A stretch of 64,000 nucleotides of DNA, taken from contig NZ_AP017569.1 of assembly GCF_002355655.1 (NCBI RefSeq), positions 62,001 through 126,000 on the forward strand, written 5' to 3'. Numbering within the stretch: the first letter of the stretch is position 1; every line of letters begins with the position of its first letter. Shown here piece after piece: positions 1-8,056 of the stretch. This DNA comes from Halorubrum trapanicum (lineage in GTDB: Archaea > Halobacteriota > Halobacteria > Halobacteriales > Haloferacaceae). Made by a program: the position numbers and the translations under genes. The notes under the pieces were generated by a model. The model had not been told where the DNA came from. It ran no database searches and saw nothing but the letters and a program-made list of their open reading frames with translations.

Positions 1-807
1 ACCGAGGCGGAGGTCGACGCGCTCCGCGACGCGGTCGGCGCGGGCGAGGGCGACGCGGTCGCCATCGTCGCGGCCGATCCCGAGACCGCCGACCTCGCGG
101 TCGAGGCGGCCGCCGAGCGCGCGGAGACCGCGATCGAGGGCGTCCCCGAGGAGACCCGCGGCGCGAACGACGACGGGACCACGCGCTACCTCCGGCCGCT
201 GCCGGGCGCCGCGCGGATGTACCCCGAGACGGACGTGCCGCCGGTCGAGCCGGACCCCTCCGACGTGGAGACGCCCGAACTCCTCGACGAGAAGGCCGAG
301 CGGTACGAGGCGGAGTTCGGGCTCGACGCCGGCCTCGCCGAGCAGGTCGCGTTCGGCCAGCGGTTCCCCCTCTTCGAGGCCGCGGTCGAGCGCGGCGTCG
401 ACCCCACCTTCGCAGCGACGACGCTGGAGTCGACGACGACCGAGATCCGGCGCGACGGCGCGCCGGTCGAGAACCTCACCGACGACCACTTCCTCGCCCT
501 CTTCGACCTCGTCGAGGACGGCGACCTCGCGAAGGAGGGCGTCCCCGAGGTGCTGACGACGCTCGCGGAGAACCCCGATCTGTCGGCGAGCGAGGCGGTC
601 GAGGAGGCCGGACTCTCGGGCGTGAGCGAGGACGAGGTGCGCGAGGCGGTCGTCGAGGTCGTCGAGCGCAACGCCGACCAGATCGAGGCCGAGGGGATGG
701 GCGCGTTCTCCGGGCTGATGGGCGAGGCGATGGGCGCCCTCCGCGGGAAGGCCGACGGCGAGGTCGTCTCCGACGTGTTACGCGAGGAGATCGGCAAGCG
801 GTCGTAG
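1..807 (+). CDS. gatE: Glu-tRNA(Gln) amidotransferase subunit E, C-terminal part (5' end outside window)
   Basis: The reading frame is open from base 1 to the TAG at 807, so only the last 268 codons are present. The motif RPLPGAARMYPETDVPP, followed by an acidic helical C-terminus (GatB/Yqey-like tail, roughly the last 150 residues), is typical of archaeal GatE, which with GatD converts Glu-tRNA(Gln) to Gln-tRNA(Gln) in the cytosol. The upstream in-frame peptide (TEAEVDALRDAVGAG onward) would be part of the GAD-type insert domain. An internal ATG at 217 is not the real start, because conserved family sequence precedes it. The gatD partner is not in the window. Confidence 0.9.
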   Translation, partial: TEAEVDALRDAVGAGEGDAVAIVAADPETADLAVEAAAERAETAIEGVPEETRGANDDGTTRYLRPLPGAARMYPETDVPPVEPDPSDVETPELLDEKAERYEAEFGLDAGLAEQVAFGQRFPLFEAAVERGVDPTFAATTLESTTTEIRRDGAPVENLTDDHFLALFDLVEDGDLAKEGVPEVLTTLAENPDLSASEAVEEAGLSGVSEDEVREAVVEVVERNADQIEAEGMGAFSGLMGEAMGALRGKADGEVVSDVLREEIGKRS

Positions 808-874
808 CGCGCTTCCCGTCCGTTAGGCCCGTTTTTTACGTGTCGCGAGGTCCTGCTTCGTCCCGAGAACGACG

Positions 875-1405
875 ATGGCAGACTCACCCCCGGCCGACCC
901 GTCGGACGACTCGTCCTCGCCGGACCGGACGCCGAACCCGTCAGTCGCGAAGACGCGCGGCGACCGCGTCTCCGACGCGACGAACCGCTTCATCCACGGC
1001 GTCGAGCTGGCCGCGGCGGCGCTGTTCGCGCTCCTCTTCGGCATCGGCGTCGTCGACCTCGCGATCCAGATCGCCGAGTCGGTCCCGACCGGCGCGATCA
1101 CCGATCCGAACACGGTCATCGGCTTCATCGAGACCGGGCTGCTGTTGCTCATCATCGTCGAGGTGTACGAGACGGTCGTCGCCTACATCGAGCAGAGCGA
1201 CACCCGTCGGATCGTCAGGCTGGTGATCTACACCGGCGTCATCGCGATGGTCCGGAAGGTGATCATCTTCCGTACCACGGAGTACCCCTCCACGCAGGAC
1301 GCCCTGTTCGCCGCGGTGTCGTACACGATCATCATCGCCGGGCTCGTGGCGCTGTTGTACGTTGAGCGCTCGGTCGGGTCGTCGCTGGTTCCGGACCCGG
1401 AGTGA
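875..1405 (+). CDS. PsiE-like (phosphate-starvation-inducible) membrane protein
   Basis: 176 aa. A polar, acidic N-terminus of about 45 residues is followed by four hydrophobic segments (about 47-70, 83-103, 115-133 and 145-165). The segment LLLLIIVEVYETVVAYIEQ and the following IxMVRKVIIFR block match the PsiE family. A second gene at 60424 has the same core (LLLLIIVEVHRTLVAYA, then VSRRVISFRPE), so the two are distant paralogues. The family's biochemical role is unknown. A T-rich TATA-like stretch (gttttttacg) lies about 40 nt upstream of the ATG. Confidence 0.7.
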   Translation: MADSPPADPSDDSSSPDRTPNPSVAKTRGDRVSDATNRFIHGVELAAAALFALLFGIGVVDLAIQIAESVPTGAITDPNTVIGFIETGLLLLIIVEVYETVVAYIEQSDTRRIVRLVIYTGVIAMVRKVIIFRTTEYPSTQDALFAAVSYTIIIAGLVALLYVERSVGSSLVPDPE

Positions 1406-1434
1406 GTTCCGGGACCCGTTCGTGAGTCCCGACG

Positions 1435-1917
1435 TCAGTCCGTCAACTCTTCGATCAGCGTGTCGAGGTCGTACGTCGCCGGCGCGCGCGGCTCGTCGCG
1501 CAGCGTCGCGATCGTGAACGTCGAGTTCGTCCGCTCGACCTCCGGTATCGCCTCGAAGTCGCTGATGAGCCGCTCGACGGTGTCCGACGAGGAGAGCCGC
1601 GCGAGGACGACGAAGTCCGTCTCGCCCATCGTGAAGAACGCCTCCGTGACACCCTCGACCGCGAGCAGTTCCTCCGCGAACTCCTCGTAGGGCCCCTCGT
1701 AGCTCGCGAGCACCTCGACGATGACTGTGACGCCGAGCCCGAGCGCCTCGTGGTCGAGGTCGTACAGGTCGTTCTCGATGACGCCGTCCTCGCGGAGGTT
1801 GTTCAGCCGGTAGTGGATCGTCGACACCGGAATCCCGGTCTCCTCGTGGAGCCGCTCCGGGCTCCCGGTGCCGAGATCGGAGATGGCCTTCACCAGCCGC
1901 ACGTCGCGCTCGTCCAT
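1435..1917 (-). CDS. Lrp/AsnC-family transcriptional regulator
   Basis: 160 aa. Residues 1-60 form the winged helix-turn-helix (SPERLHEETGIPVSTIHYRL) and residues 68-145 the RAM effector-binding domain (VTVIVEVLASYEG, then TMGETDFVVLARL). It is divergent from the EamA permease gene at 2100, with a paired inverted repeat in the shared 182-bp gap, so it probably controls itself and that permease. The ligand cannot be told from sequence; small amino acids are usual for the family. Start: ATG at 1917, 24 nt after a TATA-like box, consistent with a leaderless transcript. Confidence 0.9.
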   Translation of the reverse strand: MDERDVRLVKAISDLGTGSPERLHEETGIPVSTIHYRLNNLREDGVIENDLYDLDHEALGLGVTVIVEVLASYEGPYEEFAEELLAVEGVTEAFFTMGETDFVVLARLSSSDTVERLISDFEAIPEVERTNSTFTIATLRDEPRAPATYDLDTLIEELTD

Positions 1918-1940
1918 ACGCCCCCTTCCCGTGATGGTCT

Positions 1941-1951
1941 GTTATATATTA
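1941..1951 (-). promoter_or_regulatory. TATA-like box of the Lrp/AsnC gene
   Basis: TAATATATAAC read on the minus strand, ending 24 nt before the ATG at 1917. The spacing is that expected for a leaderless haloarchaeal mRNA. Confidence 0.6.
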
Positions 1952-1955
1952 CGAC

Positions 1956-2007
1956 CGATACGGTTGTAGTCGAGTTCAAGATTCGCTCTCATTTCGGAAC
2001 CGTATCG
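1956..2007. promoter_or_regulatory. Paired inverted operator candidate between the regulator and permease genes
   Basis: CGATACGGTT at 1956-1965 and its exact reverse complement AACCGTATCG at 1998-2007. The centres are 42 bp apart, four helical turns, so both arms face the same side of DNA. The left arm is itself near-palindromic (ACCG-ATA-CGGT). Lrp-type octamers commonly use such phased sites. The pair lies upstream of both divergent TATA boxes. Confidence 0.6.
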
Positions 2008-2066
2008 CACGCAGTTCGTATGTGTGATTGTTCGTTCTCGATCTCGACTGATCCGAGAGACGAGCT

Positions 2067-2077
2067 TAACTATATTG
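2067..2077 (+). promoter_or_regulatory. TATA-like box of the EamA permease gene
   Basis: TAACTATATTG, ending 23 nt before the ATG at 2100. Leaderless spacing. Confidence 0.5.
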
Positions 2078-2099
2078 AATAATTTTGAACCAGTAGCCA

Positions 2100-3041
2100 A
2101 TGAACCTGCGGAACCTACTCTCTACTCCCGAATCGATCCTCGCGGCGTTCGTCCTCCTCGCGACGCTGTGGGGCACCTCCTTCGTCGCCATCGAGGCCGG
2201 GTTACACTACTTCCCGCCGCTGCTGTTCGCCGGCGTCCGCTACGCGATCGCCGGTGCGGTCGTGTTGGGCGTCGCCGCGGTCGCCTCCGGCAGGACGATG
2301 CCCCGTGGCCGCGACGAGTGGCTCGGGGTCGCCGTCGCCGGGGCCTTCGTGATCGCCGCGTACCACGGGCTCCTCTACGTCGCGGAGCTGCGCATCTCGG
2401 GCGGGGTCGCGGCCGTGGTCGTGAGCCTCGCGCCGGTGTTGACCGCCGTGTTCGCGGCCGTCCTCCTCCCGAACGAGCGCCTCGGGCCCTTCGAGATCGG
2501 CGGGTTCGCCCTCGGGATCCTCGGCGTGATCGTGATCGCCGACCCGACGGAGGCCGGACTCGGCAGCGCCGCGCTGTTCGGCGTCGCGCTCGCGTTCGCC
2601 GGCGCGGTCGCCTTCTCGCTGGGCGCCGTGCTGCTCCGCCCGCTGCGGACCGACCTCCCAATCGCCGCGCTCCAGGGGTGGGCGATGGTTTCCGGCGCCG
2701 GGCTCCTGTTCGCCGGCGCCGCCCTGCTCGGCGAGTCGCCCGCGGCGATCGTCTGGAACGCGACGTCGATCGCGTCGCTGTCGTATCTCACGCTGCTGTC
2801 GGGCGTCGTCGCGTTCCTGATCTACTTCGCGCTGCTCGACGAGGTCGGGCCGACCCAGCTCCACCTCGTCGGCTACGCGGAGCCGGTCGTCGCCGCGGTG
2901 GGGAGCTGGGTCCTGCTCGGCAGCTTGATCGAGGCGGAGGCGGTCCTCGGCTTCGTCGCGATCCTCGCCGGCTTCCTCGTCTTGGAGCGCCGCGAGATCG
3001 CCGCCTACGTCGGCGTCGAGGACGCGCTCCGGGCGCACTGA
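2100..3041 (+). CDS. EamA/DMT-family transporter
   Basis: 313 aa with ten predicted membrane segments arranged as two EamA repeats. The first starts at about residue 12 (LAAFVLLATLWGTSFVAIEAG) and the second near residue 155. Family members export or import metabolites such as amino acids or drugs across the cytoplasmic membrane; the substrate is not predictable. The gene is transcribed divergently from the Lrp/AsnC gene across a shared operator candidate, which suggests an amino-acid-related efflux role (inference). Its 3' end converges on the membrane-protein gene at 3070. Confidence 0.88.
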   Translation: MNLRNLLSTPESILAAFVLLATLWGTSFVAIEAGLHYFPPLLFAGVRYAIAGAVVLGVAAVASGRTMPRGRDEWLGVAVAGAFVIAAYHGLLYVAELRISGGVAAVVVSLAPVLTAVFAAVLLPNERLGPFEIGGFALGILGVIVIADPTEAGLGSAALFGVALAFAGAVAFSLGAVLLRPLRTDLPIAALQGWAMVSGAGLLFAGAALLGESPAAIVWNATSIASLSYLTLLSGVVAFLIYFALLDEVGPTQLHLVGYAEPVVAAVGSWVLLGSLIEAEAVLGFVAILAGFLVLERREIAAYVGVEDALRAH

Positions 3042-3069
3042 AGAACCCGAATCCGGCGGTTTCTATCCT

Positions 3070-3645
3070 TCACTCTCCGATATCCCGACTCAGCCCCGCC
3101 CGGAGGTCGCGGCCGAAGTAGTGACCCAGCAGCGCGAGGACCAGGCCGACCCCTCCGCCGACGGCGACGAGCGGGAGCCCCCACTGCGAGAGGTAGTCGA
3201 TCCCGATCGGGAGGAACCCGACGCCGAGGACGCTCGTCACCGCGCTCGCCGCGCCGGCCGCGCCACCGGCGATTCCCGTCTCGACGTACCGGCGCGTCGA
3301 GAGGACGAGGCCGAGCAGGAACGCGGCGAGGAACACGCCGCCCGCGGTCCCGATCGTCCCGCCGATGAGCGGGATCAGGCTTCCGACGAAGGACCCGACC
3401 GCGACGGTCACGAGCGCGAGCGCGAACGCCTTCGCCGAGAACCACCGACCCGAAACGCCGATTCGACCGGAGTCGCCGGAGCTTCCGGCGCTCCGCGCGC
3501 TCTCGGTGCCCGTGTCGGCCGCCGCGGCGTCGCCGGAATCGGCGCCGGACGACCCCTCACCGCCCGCGAGGTCGTCGTCGAGGAGGTCGTCGAGATCGTC
3601 CATCGGGTCGTCGTCGGACGACTCGCGCTCCTTGGAGGGTTGCAT
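3070..3645 (-). CDS. Membrane protein with acidic N-terminus, function unknown
   Basis: 191 aa when started at the ATG at 3645 (MQPSKERESSDDDPMDDL). The longer open frame upstream is Arg-rich and unlike the rest, so it is probably not coding. About 70 acidic and Ala/Ser-rich residues precede several Gly-rich membrane segments containing PLIGGTIGTAGG, a pattern reminiscent of DUF456-type proteins, but the assignment is not secure. It is convergent with the EamA gene. Confidence 0.7.
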   Translation of the reverse strand: MQPSKERESSDDDPMDDLDDLLDDDLAGGEGSSGADSGDAAAADTGTESARSAGSSGDSGRIGVSGRWFSAKAFALALVTVAVGSFVGSLIPLIGGTIGTAGGVFLAAFLLGLVLSTRRYVETGIAGGAAGAASAVTSVLGVGFLPIGIDYLSQWGLPLVAVGGGVGLVLALLGHYFGRDLRAGLSRDIGE

Positions 3646-3786
3646 ACCGGACGGTTCGGGCCCGCGGACTTGGCTTTTGTGCCGCGATCGGCGTTCGCGC
3701 TCCCGGTCGCCGCGCGGTCGCGTGTGACGCGGTACCGTTCGTCGTTTCACCGGAAACGAGGTGTGGGGTCCGTCGGTTCGCCGCGC

Positions 3787-4200
3787 TCAGCGGCCGTCCG
3801 CTCCCGCGTTTTCGCCGCTCGCGTCGGCGTTCCGCCCGCCCCACACGCGCTTGTCGACGAGCGCGACCGTCATCGGTCGGTCGACCGGAATCTGACACGA
3901 GAGACGCGGGTACCCGAACCGGTCGGCGAGGCGGTCGTGCCAGTGGTCGGCCGGCGGTCCCTCGCGAACGCGGACGCCGCAGGTGGCGCACAGCCCTCGC
4001 CCGCCGCAGTTGAGGCGGCGGGTCGCGGGCGCGTACGGCGACAGCCCGGCGTCGAGCAGGGCTCGGCGGAGGTTGCCGCCGCGCTCGACGTCGAGTTCGA
4101 CGCGCTCGTCGCCGTCGACGACGACGAGCGGCACCGTCTCGGACCCGTCGTCAGGTCCGTCGTCGCCGTTGCCCCCACCGCCGCGGTCGCCGTCGCTCAT
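3787..4200 (-). CDS. 2Fe-2S ferredoxin
   Basis: 137 aa. The cluster ligands are visible as C65-x5-C71-x2-C74 (LNCGGRGLCATC) and C102 (RLSCQ), giving the C-x5-C-x2-C...C spacing of adrenodoxin/bacterial-type rather than the C-x4-C-x2-C of plant-type ferredoxins. The first 20 residues are an acidic Gly/Asp-rich halophilic extension. It is a soluble one-electron carrier; the partner is not indicated by the neighbours. Divergent from birA, with 96 bp between starts. Start: ATG at 4200; an apparent much longer frame through birA is an antisense shadow. Confidence 0.88.
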   Translation of the reverse strand: MSDGDRGGGGNGDDGPDDGSETVPLVVVDGDERVELDVERGGNLRRALLDAGLSPYAPATRRLNCGGRGLCATCGVRVREGPPADHWHDRLADRFGYPRLSCQIPVDRPMTVALVDKRVWGGRNADASGENAGADGR

Positions 4201-4296
4201 CGGCGGTCCTTCGCGCGCCGGACACAAAGCGTCCCGGACCCGACCGGGCGTTCGAGACCCGGAACGGCTTTCGGCGCGGGCGTCGGAACGGGCGGT

Positions 4297-5286
4297 ATGG
4301 ACACGCGCCGCGCGCTGCTGGACGCCCTCGCGGCCGACGACGGTCCCGTCTCCGGCCCCGCCCTCGCCGAGTCGCTCGGCGTCTCGCGGGCGGCCGTCTG
4401 GAAGGCCGTCGAGGGGCTCCGCGAGGAGGGGTTCGCGGTCGCGTCGACGCCCGAGGGGTACGTCGCCCCCGAGGATCCCGGCTACTCCGGGCCGGGGATC
4501 GCGTTCGGGCTCGACGCCCCCTACTCGGTGGAGTACTACGACCGGATCGGATCGACGAACGCGCGGGCCCGCGAGCTCGCCGGGGAGGGCGCGGCCGACG
4601 TCGCCGTGGTCGCCGACGAGCAGACGGGGAGCCGGGGGCGCCTCGACCGCGAGTGGGTGGCGCCGAGCGGCGGCGTCTGGCTGTCGGTCCTGACGCGCCC
4701 CGACGTGCCGACGGCGCGGGCGCCGCTGTTCACCCTCGCGGCCGCGGTGGCGACGACCGACGCCGCCCGCGAGGCCGGCGTGGACGCGCGGATCAAGTGG
4801 CCGAACGACGTGCTCGTCGGGGAGGAGGCCGACGAGTCGGGCGAGGGCGACTCGGACCCGACCGGCCGCGGCGGCCGGAAGCTGGCGGGGATCCTCACGG
4901 AGATGGAGGGGGAGGCCGACCGCGTCGGCTGGCTCGTCGTCGGCGTCGGGGTCAACGCGAACATCGATCCGGAGACGCTGCCCGCGGGCGCGGCGTCGCT
5001 GTCGGCGGAGCGCGGGGAACCGATCGACCGGCGGCGGTTCGCCGCGACGCTGCTCGAACGCTACGCGGCGCTGACGGCGTCGCCCGCGGCGCTCGACGGG
5101 GTCCTCCCGGCGTGGCGCGAGCGGGCGAGCACGCTCGGGCGGCGCGTCCGCGTCGAGGCCGCGGACGGGGTCGTGGAGGGAACCGCGGTCGACGTCGCGG
5201 GGCCGGGCGCGCTCGTGGTCGACACCGACGAGGGGCGGCGGCGCGTCCACGCGGGCGACTGCGAACACCTCCGCGACGCGGAGTGA
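4297..5286 (+). CDS. birA: Biotin--[acetyl-CoA-carboxylase] ligase, bifunctional repressor type
   Basis: 329 aa. Residues 1-55 form a winged HTH (ALAESLGVSRAAVWKAVEGL). The catalytic domain shows STNARAREL, DEQTGSRGRLDREW (biotinyl-AMP loop), IKWPNDVLV and the GVGVNAN motif. A C-terminal SH3-like domain begins around residue 275 (LGRRVRVEA). It attaches biotin to carboxylase carrier domains and, having the HTH, may also repress transcription. Residues about 185-200 are an acidic halophilic insert next to the catalytic lysine region. Confidence 0.93.
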   Translation: MDTRRALLDALAADDGPVSGPALAESLGVSRAAVWKAVEGLREEGFAVASTPEGYVAPEDPGYSGPGIAFGLDAPYSVEYYDRIGSTNARARELAGEGAADVAVVADEQTGSRGRLDREWVAPSGGVWLSVLTRPDVPTARAPLFTLAAAVATTDAAREAGVDARIKWPNDVLVGEEADESGEGDSDPTGRGGRKLAGILTEMEGEADRVGWLVVGVGVNANIDPETLPAGAASLSAERGEPIDRRRFAATLLERYAALTASPAALDGVLPAWRERASTLGRRVRVEAADGVVEGTAVDVAGPGALVVDTDEGRRRVHAGDCEHLRDAE

Positions 5287-5321
5287 CTCGGGACGGCGGA
5301 GGCGCCGGCCGCTGCGTCCGC

Positions 5322-5933
5322 CTACCCGGTTTCCGTCGCGTCGGAGACCGAGCCGTCCGCGTCGGTCCCGGCGGCGCCCGTCTCGCCCGCGCTCGTCCCG
5401 CTCGCGGTCGCGGACTCCTCGCCGCCCGCGGAGCCGCTCGTGTTCGCCGATTCGGTCGCGCTCTCCGATTCGGCGGCGCTCGGCGGCTCCTCCCCGTCGC
5501 CGATCCGGACGGTCAACACCGGGACCGACGAACCGCGGACGACCTTCTCCGCGACGCTGCCGAGGAGCAGCCGGTCGATCCCGCCGCGCCCGTGGGTTCC
5601 CATCACGACGAGGTCCGAGTCCGTCTCCTCGGCGTGAGTGACGATCTCGCGGCTCGGCGACCCCTCGACGACGGCGGTCTCGACGTCGACGTCGCGGTCC
5701 GCGGCCAGCTCTTCCACCGTTTCGAGCGCCGCCTCCGCGTCGTCGTACAGCAGGTCGCCGACGCCCTCCCAGGTCGTCTCCATCGGCATCCCGGCGTACC
5801 GCGCGGTGTCGACCACGTAGATGGCGCGGACCGACGCCCCGTGGACCGCGGCGAGGTCGAGCGCGTGGCACACCGCCAGCTCCCCCTCCGAGGAGCCGTC
5901 GGTCGGAACCAGGATTCGGTCGTATAGGGGCAT
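5322..5933 (-). CDS. Universal stress protein (UspA family) with long Ser/Thr/Ala/Glu tail
   Basis: 203 aa from the ATG at 5933; a GTG two codons upstream is possible. Residues 1-147 form a complete Usp fold with the ATP-binding signature GTHGRGGIDRLLLGSVAEKV followed by SVPVLTVR. The family usually ends there. Here a low-complexity tail of about 55 residues follows (Ala, Ser, Thr, Gly, Glu; no hydrophobic core). Cytosolic; nucleotide binding is likely. It stands alone between the convergent birA and the divergent DUF5789 gene. Confidence 0.9.
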   Translation of the reverse strand: MPLYDRILVPTDGSSEGELAVCHALDLAAVHGASVRAIYVVDTARYAGMPMETTWEGVGDLLYDDAEAALETVEELAADRDVDVETAVVEGSPSREIVTHAEETDSDLVVMGTHGRGGIDRLLLGSVAEKVVRGSSVPVLTVRIGDGEEPPSAAESESATESANTSGSAGGEESATASGTSAGETGAAGTDADGSVSDATETG

Positions 5934-6055
5934 GTTCACATATGACGTGTCACCGACAGCGGATAACTCTTTACAGTTTTTGCTGGTTCCTCGCCGGTAT
6001 CCGTCGAAGCGGTACCAGGGCGCGCGTTTATGCCTCGTCCCGCCGACGGGACGGT

Positions 6056-6313
6056 ATGACCGACGAGATCAACCTCTCCCGGCTCGAACCGACGCTCGAA
6101 GCGCGCGAGTACCCCGCCGACCGCGAGGCGCTCGCCGAGTCGTTCGCGGGCACGACGGTGCTGTTCGCCGACGGCGACGCCGACCTCGGCGACCTGCTCG
6201 CGGACGTCGACCAGGAGACGTTCGCGAGCGCGGCCGACGCGTACGCCGCGCTCCAGAACGTCCTCCCGATCGAGGCGCTCGGCGAGCCCGGGCAGTCCGA
6301 CGGCGACGCCTGA
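6056..6313 (+). CDS. DUF5789-family small protein
   Basis: 85 aa from the ATG at 6056; the longer upstream frame has an atypical composition, and a TATA-like cgtttatg sits about 28 nt before this ATG. The pattern EYPADREALAESFAGTTV, then a short beta stretch and LLADVDQETFASAADAYAAL, fits the haloarchaeal DUF5789/DUF2795-like family of small soluble proteins of unknown function. No catalytic motif is visible. Confidence 0.72.
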   Translation: MTDEINLSRLEPTLEAREYPADREALAESFAGTTVLFADGDADLGDLLADVDQETFASAADAYAALQNVLPIEALGEPGQSDGDA

Positions 6314-6381
6314 CCGGCGCGGCCGGAAACTCGCCCCCGCTCCTCGTCACCGCTCCCCACGCCACGGCGCGTCTCGCATCG

Positions 6382-6389
6382 CTTTTTAC
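6382..6389 (+). promoter_or_regulatory. TATA-like box of the YchF-type GTPase gene
   Basis: CTTTTTAC, centred about 27 nt upstream of the ATG at 6412. A leaderless transcript is expected. Confidence 0.5.
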
Positions 6390-6411
6390 CGCGGATCGCG
6401 CACTGGTGGTA

Positions 6412-7614
6412 ATGAGCTACCGGATCGGTCTCGTCGGCAAGCCCTCGGTGGGGAAGTCGACGTTCTTCAACGCCGCGACCATGAACGACGTGCCGGAGGG
6501 CGCGTACCCGTTCACCACCATCGACCCGACCGTCGGCGAGGCGTACGTCCGCGTCGACTGCGCCGCCCCCGAGTTCGACGAGACGTGTACGCCGAGCGTC
6601 GGCGTCTGCCGCGAGGGGACGCGGTTCGTCCCCGTGAAGCTCGTCGACGTCGCCGGGCTGGTCCCGGGCGCCCACGAGGGCCGCGGGCTCGGCAACCAGT
6701 TCCTCACCGACCTCAACGAGACCGACGTGCTGATCCACGTCGTCGACTTCTCGGGGGAGACCGACATCGAGGGGGAGGCGACCGAGGGCCACGACCCGCG
6801 CGAGGACATCGACTTCTTAGAGGAGGAGCTGGACGCGTGGTACCTCGACGTGTTGGAGAAAGGGCTCGAGAAGTTCGAGACTCGGTACCACGGCGCGGAC
6901 GCCGCTATCGAGGCGGAGCTCGCCGACCAGATGTCCGCGTTCGGCATCGACAAGGACCGGATGAAGCGCGTCATCCTCGCCGAGGGGCTCGAACTCGATC
7001 CGGAGACGTGGGACGACGCCGACAAGGCCGACCTCGCCCGCGAGATCCGCAAGCGGACGAAGCCGATGGTCGTCGCCGCCAACAAGATGGACACCCCCGA
7101 GGCGCAGGCGAACTGGGAGGAGATCACGACCGACCCCGACTACGACCACCTATCCTTCGTCCCCTCCAGCGCCCACGCGGAGAAGGCCCTCAAAAACGCG
7201 GACGAGGCCGGCGTCGTCGACTACACCCCCGGCGAGAGCGGCTTCGACGTCGTCGGCGACGTCTCCGGCGAACAAAAGGCCGGCCTCGACCAGATCGGCG
7301 AGTTCGTCGACGAGTACGACGGGACCGGCGTCCAGGGCGCGCTCGAAGCGGCCGTCTTCGACGTGCTGGGCTGTATCGCCGTCTTCCCCGGCTCCGCGAA
7401 CGGGAGCAAAGACGAGAAGGGCGTCTTCCGCGACTGCTTCATCCTCCCGGAGGGATCGACCACCGAGGATTTCGCGTACCACATCCACTCGGACATCGGG
7501 GAGGGGCTCCTCCACGGCACCGACTGCCGGAGCGGCAGGCAGGTCGGGACCGACCGCGAACTCTCCCACCGCGACGTGATCGAACTGGTCTCGACGAAGC
7601 AGGCGGCGCCGTAG
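6412..7614 (+). CDS. YchF/OLA1-related translation-associated GTPase
   Basis: 400 aa. G1 is GKPSVGKS (about 8-15), followed by the switch TTIDP, the G3 region DVAGLVPGAHEGRGLGNQFL, which is diagnostic of the YchF/DRG-Obg group, G4 NKMD (about 224), and a C-terminal TGS domain (about 315-395, with AYHIHSDIGEGLLHGTDCRSG). It is an archaeal branch of the family, thought to act on ribosomes. Start: ATG at 6412 with a leaderless promoter. ptsH lies 79 bp downstream on the same strand and is functionally unrelated. Confidence 0.92.
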   Translation: MSYRIGLVGKPSVGKSTFFNAATMNDVPEGAYPFTTIDPTVGEAYVRVDCAAPEFDETCTPSVGVCREGTRFVPVKLVDVAGLVPGAHEGRGLGNQFLTDLNETDVLIHVVDFSGETDIEGEATEGHDPREDIDFLEEELDAWYLDVLEKGLEKFETRYHGADAAIEAELADQMSAFGIDKDRMKRVILAEGLELDPETWDDADKADLAREIRKRTKPMVVAANKMDTPEAQANWEEITTDPDYDHLSFVPSSAHAEKALKNADEAGVVDYTPGESGFDVVGDVSGEQKAGLDQIGEFVDEYDGTGVQGALEAAVFDVLGCIAVFPGSANGSKDEKGVFRDCFILPEGSTTEDFAYHIHSDIGEGLLHGTDCRSGRQVGTDRELSHRDVIELVSTKQAAP

Positions 7615-7693
7615 TCGGGGCGACTGCGGCACCGGTCCGGCGACCTCCGGCGACTCCGATCAGCTATTACCCGCCGGGGTCCAACCCGATCCC

Positions 7694-8056
7694 ATGGAAC
7701 GGACCGTCACGGTCGAACCCGAGGCCGGCCTCCACGCGCGCCCCGCCTCGAAGCTGGTACAGACGGCGAACCGATTCGACGCCGACGTGTCGATCGGGCG
7801 CGACGACGACGGCGACGACGGCCTCGTCCGCGCCGACAGCATGCTCTCCGTCAGCGGGCTGAACGTCGAGCACGGCGAGTCGGTCCGCGTGGTCGCCGAG
7901 GGGCCCGACGCCGAGGCCGCGCTGGACGCGGTCTGCGACCTCCTCGCGAGCCCGGTCGAGGAGGCGCCGGAGGGGGAGGCGGACGAGGGGGCCGAGACCG
8001 ACGGCGGCGACGCGGGCGAGACCGACGGCGGCGACGAGGCGGGGGACGCGCCGTGA
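7694..8056 (+). CDS. ptsH: HPr phosphocarrier protein
   Basis: 120 aa. The phosphorylatable histidine is H14 in EAGLHARPAS. The HPr fold ends at about residue 88 and is followed by an acidic tail of about 32 residues containing a repeated ETDGGDAG motif, a halophilic extension. HPr passes phosphate from EI (next gene, overlapping by 4 nt) to EIIA-type acceptors; here the evident acceptor is DhaM, encoded just beyond ptsI. The position of the Gram-positive regulatory Ser46 motif is not obviously conserved. Confidence 0.93.
   Translation: MERTVTVEPEAGLHARPASKLVQTANRFDADVSIGRDDDGDDGLVRADSMLSVSGLNVEHGESVRVVAEGPDAEAALDAVCDLLASPVEEAPEGEADEGAETDGGDAGETDGGDEAGDAP

Noticed and set aside
3787-5871. 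A 694-codon minus-strand frame covering birA and the ferredoxin
   Set aside because: Only the last 137 codons (from 4200) encode a recognisable protein. The rest is Arg/Pro-rich antisense of birA and usp, the usual long shadow frame in GC-rich genomes.
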